Shown in pieces: positions 17,467-25,549 of a DNA stretch of 64,000 nt (positions are counted from its first letter, which is position 1; every line of letters starts with the position of its first letter). Below the pieces are notes generated by a model. That model searched no databases, was not told the DNA's origin, and saw nothing but the letters and a program-made list of their open reading frames with translations. Source of the DNA: an uncultured Bacilli bacterium (GTDB lineage Bacteria > Bacillota_I > Bacilli_A > RF39 > UBA660); NCBI GenBank assembly GCA_934153675.1, contig CAKPFG010000005.1:1-64000 (forward strand), given 5' to 3'. A program made the position numbers and the translations under genes.

Positions 17467-18549
17467 CTACTTTTCTATATATCCACTTGTTTTTTGTGAA
17501 TACATATCATCAGTTATAGATTTATATCTTTCGCCATCATAATCATCCGTAAATCCATTATATGCTTTATATATTTCATTAGTTTCAGTATCATATACTC
17601 TTTCATAACCAAGTGTCGCATCACTTTGTTTTTGACTCATAATATCAAATGATTTATTTCTCTTATTCCAAGAATCCATTATTCCATCACTTATTTGATT
17701 ACCTATTGCTCTAATTTGTTGAAAGTTTTTCATAACAGCGTCTTGTTGTTGATTAAATCCATTTATAAAGGTATCTGTGAATTTTAGTGAAGAACAAATA
17801 GTATTTAATGTATCTTGCCAGTCTATAAGTTCATCTTTTGGTGCAGTAATAAAAATAGCATCATAAACATTTAAGAAATATATATCTATTTGTTTACCTG
17901 AAATTATATTTTCATAAACATAATATGGACCAGCATCATATACATAAGCCGTAAATATTCCTTCACCCTCTTTACCATTTTCATCTTTAAATGTTGCTCT
18001 TAACATATCTCCACCTAAACTGCCTTTGCCTAAATTCTCACTTACAGTAAAATCAGTTAATGTTGGGAATGTAAATGTACTAGTATTATTTAAAGTACCT
18101 AATTCATTAAATATTTTATAAAATCCTAAAGTATCTTTAGTAGCTATTACACTAGTTTTAGCAAACATATCATTTGGATAGTATTTTTGTTGCCATCTTT
18201 TAGCATCTTCCGACTTATTATATCCTTCAGTTTTCATATTAAAGAAAAACTGATAAGTAGGATTGTCTGGATTATATACTTTAATTGTATAATGAATATA
18301 ATCACCTAATGTATCAACTTTCCATCCTTTTGGCTTTTTAATAGAAAACTCATTTGTAGTATAATCTTCTAGTTCTATTTTACTAGCTTCTGACTTAACT
18401 ATTTTTATATTTTTGTCTGGGTTATTAAATATACTCTTTCCTTTGCCAGCACCATTACCTAACAAAATAGCACCTCCTATAACTAAAATAACTACAACAC
18501 CAACTATAAGTAGTTTTTTTCCTCTAATATCTAGCTTTCCGATTTTCAT
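17467..18549 (-). CDS. Membrane-anchored extracellular protein, first gene of the surface operon
   Basis: A 360-residue protein starting at ATG 18549 behind AAGGAGGAGA. A basic N-terminus (MKIGKLDIRGKK) and a transmembrane helix (about residues 13-33) precede a soluble outside domain. That domain has NEFSIKKPKGWKVDTLGDY, resembling small PsbP-like or lipoprotein folds in which a structured domain follows the phrase KPKGW. No sorting signal is present. It is divergent from the HTH regulator at 18700, leaving a 150-base control region for both. Exact function unknown. Confidence 0.75.
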   Translation of the reverse strand: MKIGKLDIRGKKLLIVGVVVILVIGGAILLGNGAGKGKSIFNNPDKNIKIVKSEASKIELEDYTTNEFSIKKPKGWKVDTLGDYIHYTIKVYNPDNPTYQFFFNMKTEGYNKSEDAKRWQQKYYPNDMFAKTSVIATKDTLGFYKIFNELGTLNNTSTFTFPTLTDFTVSENLGKGSLGGDMLRATFKDENGKEGEGIFTAYVYDAGPYYVYENIISGKQIDIYFLNVYDAIFITAPKDELIDWQDTLNTICSSLKFTDTFINGFNQQQDAVMKNFQQIRAIGNQISDGIMDSWNKRNKSFDIMSQKQSDATLGYERVYDTETNEIYKAYNGFTDDYDGERYKSITDDMYSQKTSGYIEK

Positions 18550-18699
18550 AATATCACGTATCTCCTCCTTATTTATTATTATAAGTAAAAAAATCATGTA
18601 GGACAATAGACTTGTCTTAAAAATCAATGTTTTTGATGGAAACTTATTTTTAATTGTTAAAAAAATATAGTATAATACTATTTAAGGAAGTGATAACTT

Positions 18700-20427
18700 A
18701 TGAAGTTTAATGAAGTTTTAAATGCGTATTTAAAAGAGTTAAATTGCTCTTCTAAAAAATTGTCAACTGAATCAGGATTATCTGAGTCAGTAATAAGTAG
18801 ATATCGTAGTGGCGAAAGAACACCCGTAAGAGAAAGTGAACAAATGAATAAATTAACTGCAGCGCTTTTTAATATTGCTCAAGAAAACGAGCAAAAAAAG
18901 TGTACTCTTGATAAAATAGCAAATGATCTTAATTCTACATTACCAAGTGATGATTTTAACTATGCAGCATTTAGTAATAACCTAAACTCTTTAATAACTT
19001 CACTTAATATAAACACTCATGAAATGGCAAAATACATTGTATTTGATGCTTCACATATTTCAAGAATAAGATATAATAAAGCTAGACCATCTAACCCAAT
19101 TGAGTTTTCAAATAAAATATGTTCATATATTTTTTCAAGATATAAAAATCCAGAAGATATAAGTAATTTACAAACAATAATCGGCTGTAAAAAAAGTGAG
19201 TTGTCAAACAGCAAACTTTATAACGCATTATTTGATTGGCTAACTAGTGATGCAACTCCTGTCAAGAGTCAAGCATCTGAATTTCTATATAACCTTGATT
19301 CATTTAATTTAGATGATTATATAAAAGCAATAAAATTTGATAAGTTAAAAGTTCCAAGCATTCCTTTTTATAAAGTTAAAACAAAACACTATTATGGATT
19401 AGAAGAAATGAAAGAAGGAGAATTAAACTTTTTTAAAGCAACTGTTTTATCTAAATCAAAAGAAGATATTTTCATGTGTAGTGATATGCCTATGGAAGAT
19501 ATGGCAGAAGATATAGATTTTGGTAAGAAATGGATGTTTGCTATTGCAATGTGCTTAAAAAAAGGCCATCATTTAAATATTATTCACAATTTAGATAGAC
19601 CACTTAAAGAAATGATGTTAGGACTAGAAAGTTGGATTCCAATATATATGACTGGTCAAATCTCTCCTTACTATCTAAAAGATAATAAAAATAATATATA
19701 TAACCATTTTAATTATGTTTCTGGTGCAGTTGCACTAACTGGAGAGTGTATTAAAGGACACCATAATAAAGGAATGTATTACTTAACTACAAACAAAAAT
19801 GAAATTAAGTATTATAAAGAAAAAAGTGATTTACTTCTTAAAAAGGCTAAACCACTCATGAAAATCTATAGAGAAAACAATTCAAAAGAATATGAATTGT
19901 TCTTAAGAAAAGATGAAAATATAATATGTGATAGAACAAGATATCTTTCATCACTGCCTCTATTTACTATTTCTGATGAATTACTTATTAAAATTTTAAA
20001 AAGAAATAAAATATCAACCAATGATATTGATAAAATAATCAAATATAAAAACATTGAACTAAAATACATGAATAACATTATTAAAAGCAACAAAGTTAAT
20101 GACTATACTTATATAATTAAAGATGATGAATTTAAAAACGATACTCCTTCTCTTTTACTAAATAATTTGTTTTATGATAAAAAAATCAACTATACCTATA
20201 AAGAATATATGGAGCATTTAAAATTAACAAAAGATTTTTCAAAAAATGAAAATAACTATGAAATAAATTATATAAAGGAAAAAACATTTAAAAATATTAC
20301 TATATCATTTCTTAAAGATAATTATGTAATTATTTCAAAAAGTTCTAATCCAACAATACATTTTGTTATTAAACATCCTAAACTAATTGAATCTATTGAA
20401 AATTTTAATCCTCTTGTAAAGGAATAA
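18700..20427 (+). CDS. Large HTH regulator of the sortase locus
   Basis: A 575-residue protein with GGAAGTGA before the ATG and a TATAAT at 18671-18676. The N-terminal 60 residues form an XRE-type helix-turn-helix (SSKKLSTESGLSESVISRYRSGERTP). A second, weaker one follows near residues 105-135 (NTHEMAKYIVFDASHISRIRYNKARPSN). The remaining 400 residues have no motif I know. They contain a block on acidic and aromatic residues around residue 280, probably sensory. The gene is divergent from the surface operon and six bases before the sortase, so it likely controls both. Confidence 0.75.
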   Translation: MKFNEVLNAYLKELNCSSKKLSTESGLSESVISRYRSGERTPVRESEQMNKLTAALFNIAQENEQKKCTLDKIANDLNSTLPSDDFNYAAFSNNLNSLITSLNINTHEMAKYIVFDASHISRIRYNKARPSNPIEFSNKICSYIFSRYKNPEDISNLQTIIGCKKSELSNSKLYNALFDWLTSDATPVKSQASEFLYNLDSFNLDDYIKAIKFDKLKVPSIPFYKVKTKHYYGLEEMKEGELNFFKATVLSKSKEDIFMCSDMPMEDMAEDIDFGKKWMFAIAMCLKKGHHLNIIHNLDRPLKEMMLGLESWIPIYMTGQISPYYLKDNKNNIYNHFNYVSGAVALTGECIKGHHNKGMYYLTTNKNEIKYYKEKSDLLLKKAKPLMKIYRENNSKEYELFLRKDENIICDRTRYLSSLPLFTISDELLIKILKRNKISTNDIDKIIKYKNIELKYMNNIIKSNKVNDYTYIIKDDEFKNDTPSLLLNNLFYDKKINYTYKEYMEHLKLTKDFSKNENNYEINYIKEKTFKNITISFLKDNYVIISKSSNPTIHFVIKHPKLIESIENFNPLVKE

Positions 20428-20433
20428 TAATAT

Positions 20434-21264
20434 ATGAAGAAAAGAAAAAGTAAACTTAAATGGAAAAATATAATACTTATTTTAGTAATTATTATATTTA
20501 TTGTAACTTTAATAATATCAATATTCAATATAGTAAAATGGAAAATAGATTCAAATAAAACTAATGATGAAATAACTAATATTCAAAAAAATGTAGATGT
20601 AGAAGAAGTACAAGATACAGAAAATACTGAAATAATAAAACCAGTAGAAGAAGTTCCAGAAGAAAATCCTTATTGGGACTATATAAATATGAATATGATA
20701 AATGTTAATTTTAGTGATTTAAAAAGAACTAATCCAGATGTTGTTGGTTGGTTAAAAGTAAATGGTACAAATATCAATTATCCTTTTGTTCAAGGTAGTG
20801 ATAATAAATACTATCTTACTCATAGTTTTAATAAATCATATAATGCGGCTGGATGGGTATTTTTAGATTATAGAAATAATGGCACTAATAATAAAAATAC
20901 TATTATCTATGCTCACGGAAGAACTGATAAGACTATGTTTGGAACATTAAGAAAAGTTCTAAATAATGGATGGCTTAATAATACAAATAATTATGTTGTT
21001 AAAATATCTACAGAAACTGAAAATAGTTTATGGCAAGTATTTAGTGTTTATCATATACCAACTACTAGTGATTACTTACAAACTGATTTTAGTGATGATG
21101 CATTATATCAAAAATTTTTAGATATGATTAAGAATAGAAGTAGTCACAACTTTAATACGAATGTTACATCTACAGACAACATACTTACTTTATCAACTTG
21201 TTATAATAATAGCGATAAGATGGTAGTTCATGCTAAACTTATAAAAAAAGAAGTAAAACAATAA
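20434..21264 (+). CDS. srtB: Class B-type sortase with lysine at the arginine position
   Basis: A 276-residue membrane transpeptidase that would join NPxTG proteins to the cell wall. An N-terminal basic stretch and transmembrane helix (residues 13-32) lead through a linker to the sortase fold. It has DVVGWLKVNGTNINYPFVQG, the catalytic His161 in YAHG and Cys256 in TLSTCYN. The conserved arginine that follows the cysteine is not present. The tail reads CYNNSDKMVVHAKLIKK, with Lys262 where Arg is expected, and no arginine occurs after the cysteine. The likely substrates are the two NPxTG proteins at 13819-16519. Confidence 0.92.
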   Translation: MKKRKSKLKWKNIILILVIIIFIVTLIISIFNIVKWKIDSNKTNDEITNIQKNVDVEEVQDTENTEIIKPVEEVPEENPYWDYINMNMINVNFSDLKRTNPDVVGWLKVNGTNINYPFVQGSDNKYYLTHSFNKSYNAAGWVFLDYRNNGTNNKNTIIYAHGRTDKTMFGTLRKVLNNGWLNNTNNYVVKISTETENSLWQVFSVYHIPTTSDYLQTDFSDDALYQKFLDMIKNRSSHNFNTNVTSTDNILTLSTCYNNSDKMVVHAKLIKKEVKQ

Positions 21265-21283
21265 GAGATTTGAACTTGTCAAC

Positions 21284-21319
21284 AAAAAGTAGACACAAAA
21301 AAGATGTGTTTACTTTTTC
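21284..21319. terminator. Hairpin after srtB, possibly also an IS end
   Basis: AAAAAGTAGACACA and TGTGTTTACTTTTT pair with one mismatch and are followed by T-rich sequence. It can terminate the regulator-sortase transcript. It also lies just before a transposase fragment, and TGTCAAC before the stem resembles IS3-family inverted repeats. Confidence 0.65.
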
Positions 21320-21350
21320 TTTAGTATAATTTAGTAAAGGAGAGGAAAAA

Positions 21351-21503
21351 ATGCAAGGAAGACCAAAAGGCGGTAAAAATAAATATTATTCAAAAGAGGA
21401 AAAAATTAAAATAGTACAAGAAATGTTAAATGGAAAAATAAACAATAAAATCTATCAGGAACTAAATGCATATGACTATTGTTATTCATTAAATATATTA
21501 TAA
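21351..21503 (+). pseudogene. IS3-type transposase OrfA N-terminal fragment
   Basis: A 50-codon frame behind AGGAGAGG. It begins MQGRPKGGKNKYYSKEEKIK, like the helix-turn-helix start of IS3-family OrfA proteins, then stops after a tail ending YDYCYSLNIL that does not belong to such proteins. The rest of the insertion sequence is missing. The tail matches the fragment ending at 13755, so both may descend from the same element. Confidence 0.6.
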
Positions 21504-21578
21504 AAAAGATAAAGTAATTTTTTTTAAAAATATCATTTTTCGTGGTATAATAACAACTAATTGATTGAGGGATTAATT

Positions 21579-22481
21579 ATGAAAAGTGATATTAATTTAA
21601 ATCTATATAAAATATTTTATGAGGTTGCTTTAAGTGAAAGTATATCTGATGCTTCTAAAAAATTATTTATTACACAATCTGCAGTAAGTAAAGCTATAAA
21701 AAAACTAGAAGAAGACTTAAATACAAACTTATTTTATAGAAACTCTAAAGGAGTTAAATTAACTGAAAAAGGTGAAGAACTTCTTTTTTATGTTGAAGAA
21801 GCATTTAATAATTTAGTTACTGCTGAAAGAACAATGACAGAAAGTAAAACTTTAAATAAAGGTAAAATATCAATAGGAGTTCCTTCACAAATAGGTTCGT
21901 TTTATATATTTGAAGATATTACTAATTTTCATAAAAAGTATCCTAATATCGAAATAACAATAATAAGTAAAACAACAACACAATTACTAAAGTTGTTAGA
22001 ACAACATGAAATAGATTTTATAATTGATACATCTCCAATTAACACTAAAATTGATAATATTATAATTCAACCATTAATTGAGGTAAAGAATTGCTTTGTT
22101 GCGAAATCTGATACTTCAATTGATATTGATAAAATTAAAACAATTAAAGATTTAGCTAATTATCCTTTAGTTTTGCCAATTAAAGGAACTGACAATAGAA
22201 AACAATTAGATAAAGTTTTTGAAAAGAATAATGTAGAATTAAATAATGTTATAAATATTCACACAAGTGAAATGATTGCTGGATCTATAAAAAAAGATTT
22301 AGGTATAGGGTACATTATATATGATGTGATAAAAGATAATGTAGAAAATAAAGAATTTAAAATTATTGATATAAAAGAAAATTTACCAAAGATTACGATC
22401 AATTTAGTATACATTGAAAAATATTTAACAATAGCACCTAAGTTTTTTATAGAAAACTATTTAAAAATTAATATTAATTAA
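21579..22481 (+). CDS. LysR-type transcriptional regulator
   Basis: A 300-residue regulator. The N-terminal winged HTH contains YKIFYEVALSESISDASKKL, TQSAVSKAIKKLE and LFYRNSKGVKLTEKG. A periplasmic-binding-like effector domain follows (GKISIGVPSQIG... and a typical IKTIKDLANYPLVLP block). The ATG at 21579 follows TGAGGGAT; a start six codons earlier lacks a ribosome site. LysR factors often control an adjacent operon, and the next gene starts only 89 bases downstream on the same strand, so the radical-SAM-like operon is a plausible target. Confidence 0.93.
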   Translation: MKSDINLNLYKIFYEVALSESISDASKKLFITQSAVSKAIKKLEEDLNTNLFYRNSKGVKLTEKGEELLFYVEEAFNNLVTAERTMTESKTLNKGKISIGVPSQIGSFYIFEDITNFHKKYPNIEITIISKTTTQLLKLLEQHEIDFIIDTSPINTKIDNIIIQPLIEVKNCFVAKSDTSIDIDKIKTIKDLANYPLVLPIKGTDNRKQLDKVFEKNNVELNNVINIHTSEMIAGSIKKDLGIGYIIYDVIKDNVENKEFKIIDIKENLPKITINLVYIEKYLTIAPKFFIENYLKININ

Positions 22482-22540
22482 GTATGAATTTATTTCATAT
22501 CACTTATGAAAAAACGAGAAGTTCTAACTACCATTTTTAA

Positions 22541-22549
22541 TGTTATAAT
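22541..22549 (+). promoter_or_regulatory. Extended -10 promoter element
   Basis: TGTTATAAT is an extended -10 hexamer 20 bases before the start codon at 22570. No good -35 is visible, which fits a promoter needing an activator such as the adjacent LysR protein. Confidence 0.5.
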
Positions 22550-22569
22550 TACAAACGAGGGAGGAAAAT

Positions 22570-23700
22570 ATGGAAAGTGTAAAAACAACTGATTTGGCAA
22601 TATTAGCAAAATCATTTTACTTATTAGGGGATACACTTGATTATTGTTATGATTGCAAATATTGTAGATTAAACGGAGAAAAATGCGAAGAAAAGCACTA
22701 TAACATTTTACCTAGAGAAATTAATCCTAATTTTACAAATATACCTGTTGCAGTAAATTTATTTTATGGTGATCCTTTATTACAAATAGATAATACTATA
22801 AATTATTTAAGAAGATTAGAAAGTGCAAAACACAAGGGCCCTGTAATCATTATTACTAAAGGGGATTTTTCAAAATTTCCGGATGTAGCATTTGATTTAG
22901 ATTTACATATTGCCTTTTCTACTTTTGGTGTTGATTCACCTTTGGATGGAAATACTATAAAACGATTTGAAAATAATTTAAAGGAAACTAAAAAAAGAAA
23001 AAATAATTACAAATATTCAATAGAATATAGACCAATTATTTATAATGTTAATGACAGTGTGGAAGCGTTTGATAGAGTATTTAGTTTAGCAAAACAATAT
23101 AATTTAGCAATTGGCTATTCAGGATTACAAGGAAAACCTGAGAGTGTCAAAATCTGGCAAGAACAAGGAATGGATTTACAACCATACCCAGGATTTAAAT
23201 TTGGTCATAAAAAAATAATTGATGCAAAAATAATGGAATTATTTGAAAAGATGGCGCAAAGTTATAATGTACCTGTATTTAGAAAAACATCTTGTTTGTT
23301 TTCTTATGTACACGATTTGCCTCGAGATTATAATGCACATTATTATAGACCATCTGAATTAGGATGCAATAATTGTGTTATGCAAGAAAAGTGTAAAGAA
23401 TTTAAATCTAGTTTGCCAGTTGAGAATGATTTGCATGATATCATACCTTTTGATTATGAAATAATAAATAAGAAAGATCATGTATGCATATTAAAACAAA
23501 AAGGTATTTGTGAATTTCCTACAGAAGATTGTGCTCATATTAGTGGAAATATTATACATATTAAACAAATGCTTACAACATCTGATGTTAGGATTATTAA
23601 ATGGTTGACAGGATATACTGTAGATGCTAATTTTTATGAATCTCCTAAAATTAGTGAAGCTTGGGTTAAAGATAAATCGTTGATTTTGAGGAAGAAATAA
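22570..23700 (+). CDS. Cysteine-rich radical-SAM-like protein (spore-photolyase-like family)
   Basis: A 376-residue protein behind GGGAGG. Near the N-terminus Cys26, Cys29 and Cys32 are spaced CX2CX2C (YCYDCKYCRL), with Cys39 close by. This recalls a radical SAM cluster, but the classic CX3CX2C spacing is not met. The block AVNLFYGDPLLQIDNT and KGPVIIITKGDFS resembles radical SAM proteins related to spore photoproduct lyase. A C-terminal group of cysteines (CNNCVMQEKC, CILKQKGICEF, DCAH) could bind a second iron-sulfur cluster. It overlaps the HAD gene by one base and leads an operon with a decayed MazG gene. A nucleotide-related reaction is inferred from the neighbours only. Confidence 0.6.
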   Translation: MESVKTTDLAILAKSFYLLGDTLDYCYDCKYCRLNGEKCEEKHYNILPREINPNFTNIPVAVNLFYGDPLLQIDNTINYLRRLESAKHKGPVIIITKGDFSKFPDVAFDLDLHIAFSTFGVDSPLDGNTIKRFENNLKETKKRKNNYKYSIEYRPIIYNVNDSVEAFDRVFSLAKQYNLAIGYSGLQGKPESVKIWQEQGMDLQPYPGFKFGHKKIIDAKIMELFEKMAQSYNVPVFRKTSCLFSYVHDLPRDYNAHYYRPSELGCNNCVMQEKCKEFKSSLPVENDLHDIIPFDYEIINKKDHVCILKQKGICEFPTEDCAHISGNIIHIKQMLTTSDVRIIKWLTGYTVDANFYESPKISEAWVKDKSLILRKK

Positions 23701-24329
23701 TGAAAATAGGATTAGATATTGATGGAATAATATTAGATTTTGAAAGAACTATGCGATCATATGCAGAATTATATGATTTGCTAATATTGAGAAAAGATGG
23801 AGTAAAAGATGATAATCAATTTGATTATTTAAAAAGATATGCTTGGACCGACGAAGAAAAGAAAACATTTATTGATAACTATTTAGTATATGCAACAATA
23901 AACTCAACTCCACTAATCCCATTGGTTGAAGAAATGCTAGAGTTATTTCAGTTAGAAGGTTATGAATATTTATTTATAACTGCAAGGGGAACCATAAAAA
24001 AAGAAACTAAAGAAGCTGTAATTCAAGTATTCCAAAAAAATAATATTCCAACTGACAATATATATTGGGGTATTAAAGATAAGGTATCTAAATGTAGAGA
24101 ACTAGGAATTGATTTAATGATTGATGATAACCCATCTGCTTGTAAACTATTAAGTGGCAATAAAATAAAAACTTTATATTTTAGAGATAAAGATAATGAA
24201 TTAATTAAAAATAATGAATTTTTAAAAGAAGTATCAAATGTTGGAGAAATATGTAGATATATTTTGACTTTAAATGGTTTTAAAAACTCACAGGAAACAT
24301 ATGAAAAAGTATTATTAAAAAAAAAGTGA
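23700..24329 (+). CDS. HAD-family phosphatase, 5'-nucleotidase-like
   Basis: A 209-residue HAD hydrolase. Motif I is IGLDIDGIILDFE (nucleophile Asp5, acid Asp7), motif II is LFITARG, and the motif III/IV area has KDKVSKCRELGIDLMIDDN. The cap is short and helical, as in the NT5C/deoxyribonucleotidase-like group. Its start overlaps the upstream stop (TAATG), so it is coupled to the radical-SAM-like gene. A related protein is encoded at 50552-51145. The substrate is probably a nucleotide, which is inference from family and from the MazG remnant next to it. Confidence 0.8.
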   Translation: MKIGLDIDGIILDFERTMRSYAELYDLLILRKDGVKDDNQFDYLKRYAWTDEEKKTFIDNYLVYATINSTPLIPLVEEMLELFQLEGYEYLFITARGTIKKETKEAVIQVFQKNNIPTDNIYWGIKDKVSKCRELGIDLMIDDNPSACKLLSGNKIKTLYFRDKDNELIKNNEFLKEVSNVGEICRYILTLNGFKNSQETYEKVLLKKK

Positions 24330-24335
24330 TTTGAT

Positions 24336-24723
24336 ATGAATAAAGAATATAATGAAGTTAAAAAATTTCAACAGGCTTTTGGGCATCCATATTCGAAAAA
24401 CACCTATTACATTACCACTTGAAAGAGCTAAAAAAAAATATGCTTGGATGCTAGAAGAAATAAACGAATTTTTAGAAGCATCTGAAAAACAAGATATAGT
24501 AGAACAAGCAGATGCTATGATAGATACAATATATTTTGCATTAGGTACTTTAGTAGAAATAGCAATTGAACCAGATGAATTATTCTATATAGCGCAAAAT
24601 GCTAATATGAGTAAATTATGAAACCACATTATAATGAGATGGGAAAAGTTATCAAACCTAAGGGGATGGGAAGATCCTCATAAAAAGTTAGAATTAATTA
24701 TTCAAAATATGAAAAGAAGATAA
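24336..24723 (+). pseudogene. Decayed MazG-type nucleotide pyrophosphohydrolase
   Basis: Several frames assemble into one MazG-like protein. ATG 24336 gives MNKEYNEVKKFQQAFGHP. A shift near 24390 leads to LPLERAKKKYAWMLEEINEF, EQADAMIDTIYFALGTLVE and NANMSKL, followed by TGA at 24619. A different frame then gives KPHYNEMGKVIKPKG, and another ends WEDPHKKLELIIQNMKRR at 24723. The EExxE-type helix and DAMID pattern are the metal-binding parts of this pyrophosphatase superfamily. At least three lesions make it inactive. It is the third gene of the operon starting at 22570. Confidence 0.8.
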
Positions 24724-24800
24724 TTAATAGCAAAAATTCAAAGAGAAATTGAATAATTAATGGATTTTCGCAAAAGACTATCTTTAAGACAAGATAGTAA

Positions 24801-24840
24801 CACACTACCAAGTCGGCATAATGCCAACTAGGAATGTGTG
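24801..24840. repeat. Long imperfect hairpin
   Basis: CACAC ... GTGTG encloses CC-AGT-GGCA and TGCC-ACT-GG with single mismatched bases between the blocks and a three-base TAA loop. The whole makes one rod about 40 bases long. It lies between two decayed genes. It may be a mobile-element end or a leftover regulatory hairpin. Confidence 0.45.
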
Positions 24841-24854
24841 CCAAAGAAGAGCCA

Positions 24855-25233
24855 ATGAAAATGTGGTTAGCTAATCTTGGCAAAGAATACTTGATGAAGT
24901 ATTCAATCCAGAAATTGCTGGTAATAGAATTATTAATTATTACCGTAGTAAAGGTTATAGTGATGAATGGATTAAAAAAAGACTAACTGGAATGATTGAT
25001 AGATTTAAATTAACTGATATTTGGAAAGATGGTGGCATTGAAAAACCTGTTGAATATGCAATGCTTACTAATGAAATATATAAAAGTTGCTCGTAAAGGT
25101 TGACAAGTTGCAAAAAATGCAAGAAATTCCTATAAAAAAGCAACTAACAAATCAGCTATTTCAAATGAAAATGCTTTAAAAGAAATATGTAAATGAAACT
25201 AAACAAATTGAAGATAATAACTCTAAAAATTAA
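24855..25233 (+). pseudogene. Decayed prophage antirepressor (BRO/DinD-like)
   Basis: The fragments MKMWLANLGKEY, then after a shift NYYRSKGYSDEWIKKRL, IDRFKLTDIWKDGGIEKP and YAMLTNEIYKS, are the C-terminal part of BRO-N/prophage antirepressor proteins. After a stop near 25096, further pieces QVAKNARNSYKKATNKSAIS and YVNETKQIEDNN complete the usual end of the family. The N-terminal BRO domain is gone. It marks past prophage DNA in this area. Confidence 0.65.
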
Positions 25234-25436
25234 AAAATATAGGTTGCATTAGGACACTTCCTTAAAACCAATATAAAATAAGACTTTCTTAACATAAATA
25301 AAAAATTAATTAAACTAAAAAGTTAAACTTTAATAAAATATTATCGTTTAGGTTAAAAAAGATGCTTGAATCATGTATCAAACAATCCCTTATAAATAAA
25401 GGAAATTAACAAAAAATGTCTTCACTACATTCAAAG
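25234..25436. other. AT-rich spacer without a recognised gene
   Basis: About 200 bases between the antirepressor remnant and the prepilin remnant. I see no coding frame, RNA gene or clear terminator. Confidence 0.5.
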
Positions 25437-25515
25437 AGTATTACTAATACGGCTATTAATTCTATTAATGTAAATGCTTTTTTATTTTTCATATATCTTC
25501 CTACTTTACATATTC
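25437..25515 (-). pseudogene. Prepilin-like leader remnant
   Basis: The ATG at 25492 begins MKNKKAFTLIELIAVLVIL, identical to the leader of the prepilin-like genes, and the ribosome-site region upstream is also shared. Homology stops abruptly at 25437. It is the fourth trace of this unit in the window. No expressed product is expected beyond a short membrane peptide. Confidence 0.8.
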
Positions 25516-25549
25516 ATAATAACACAATATATAAAAAAAGATAGATATT

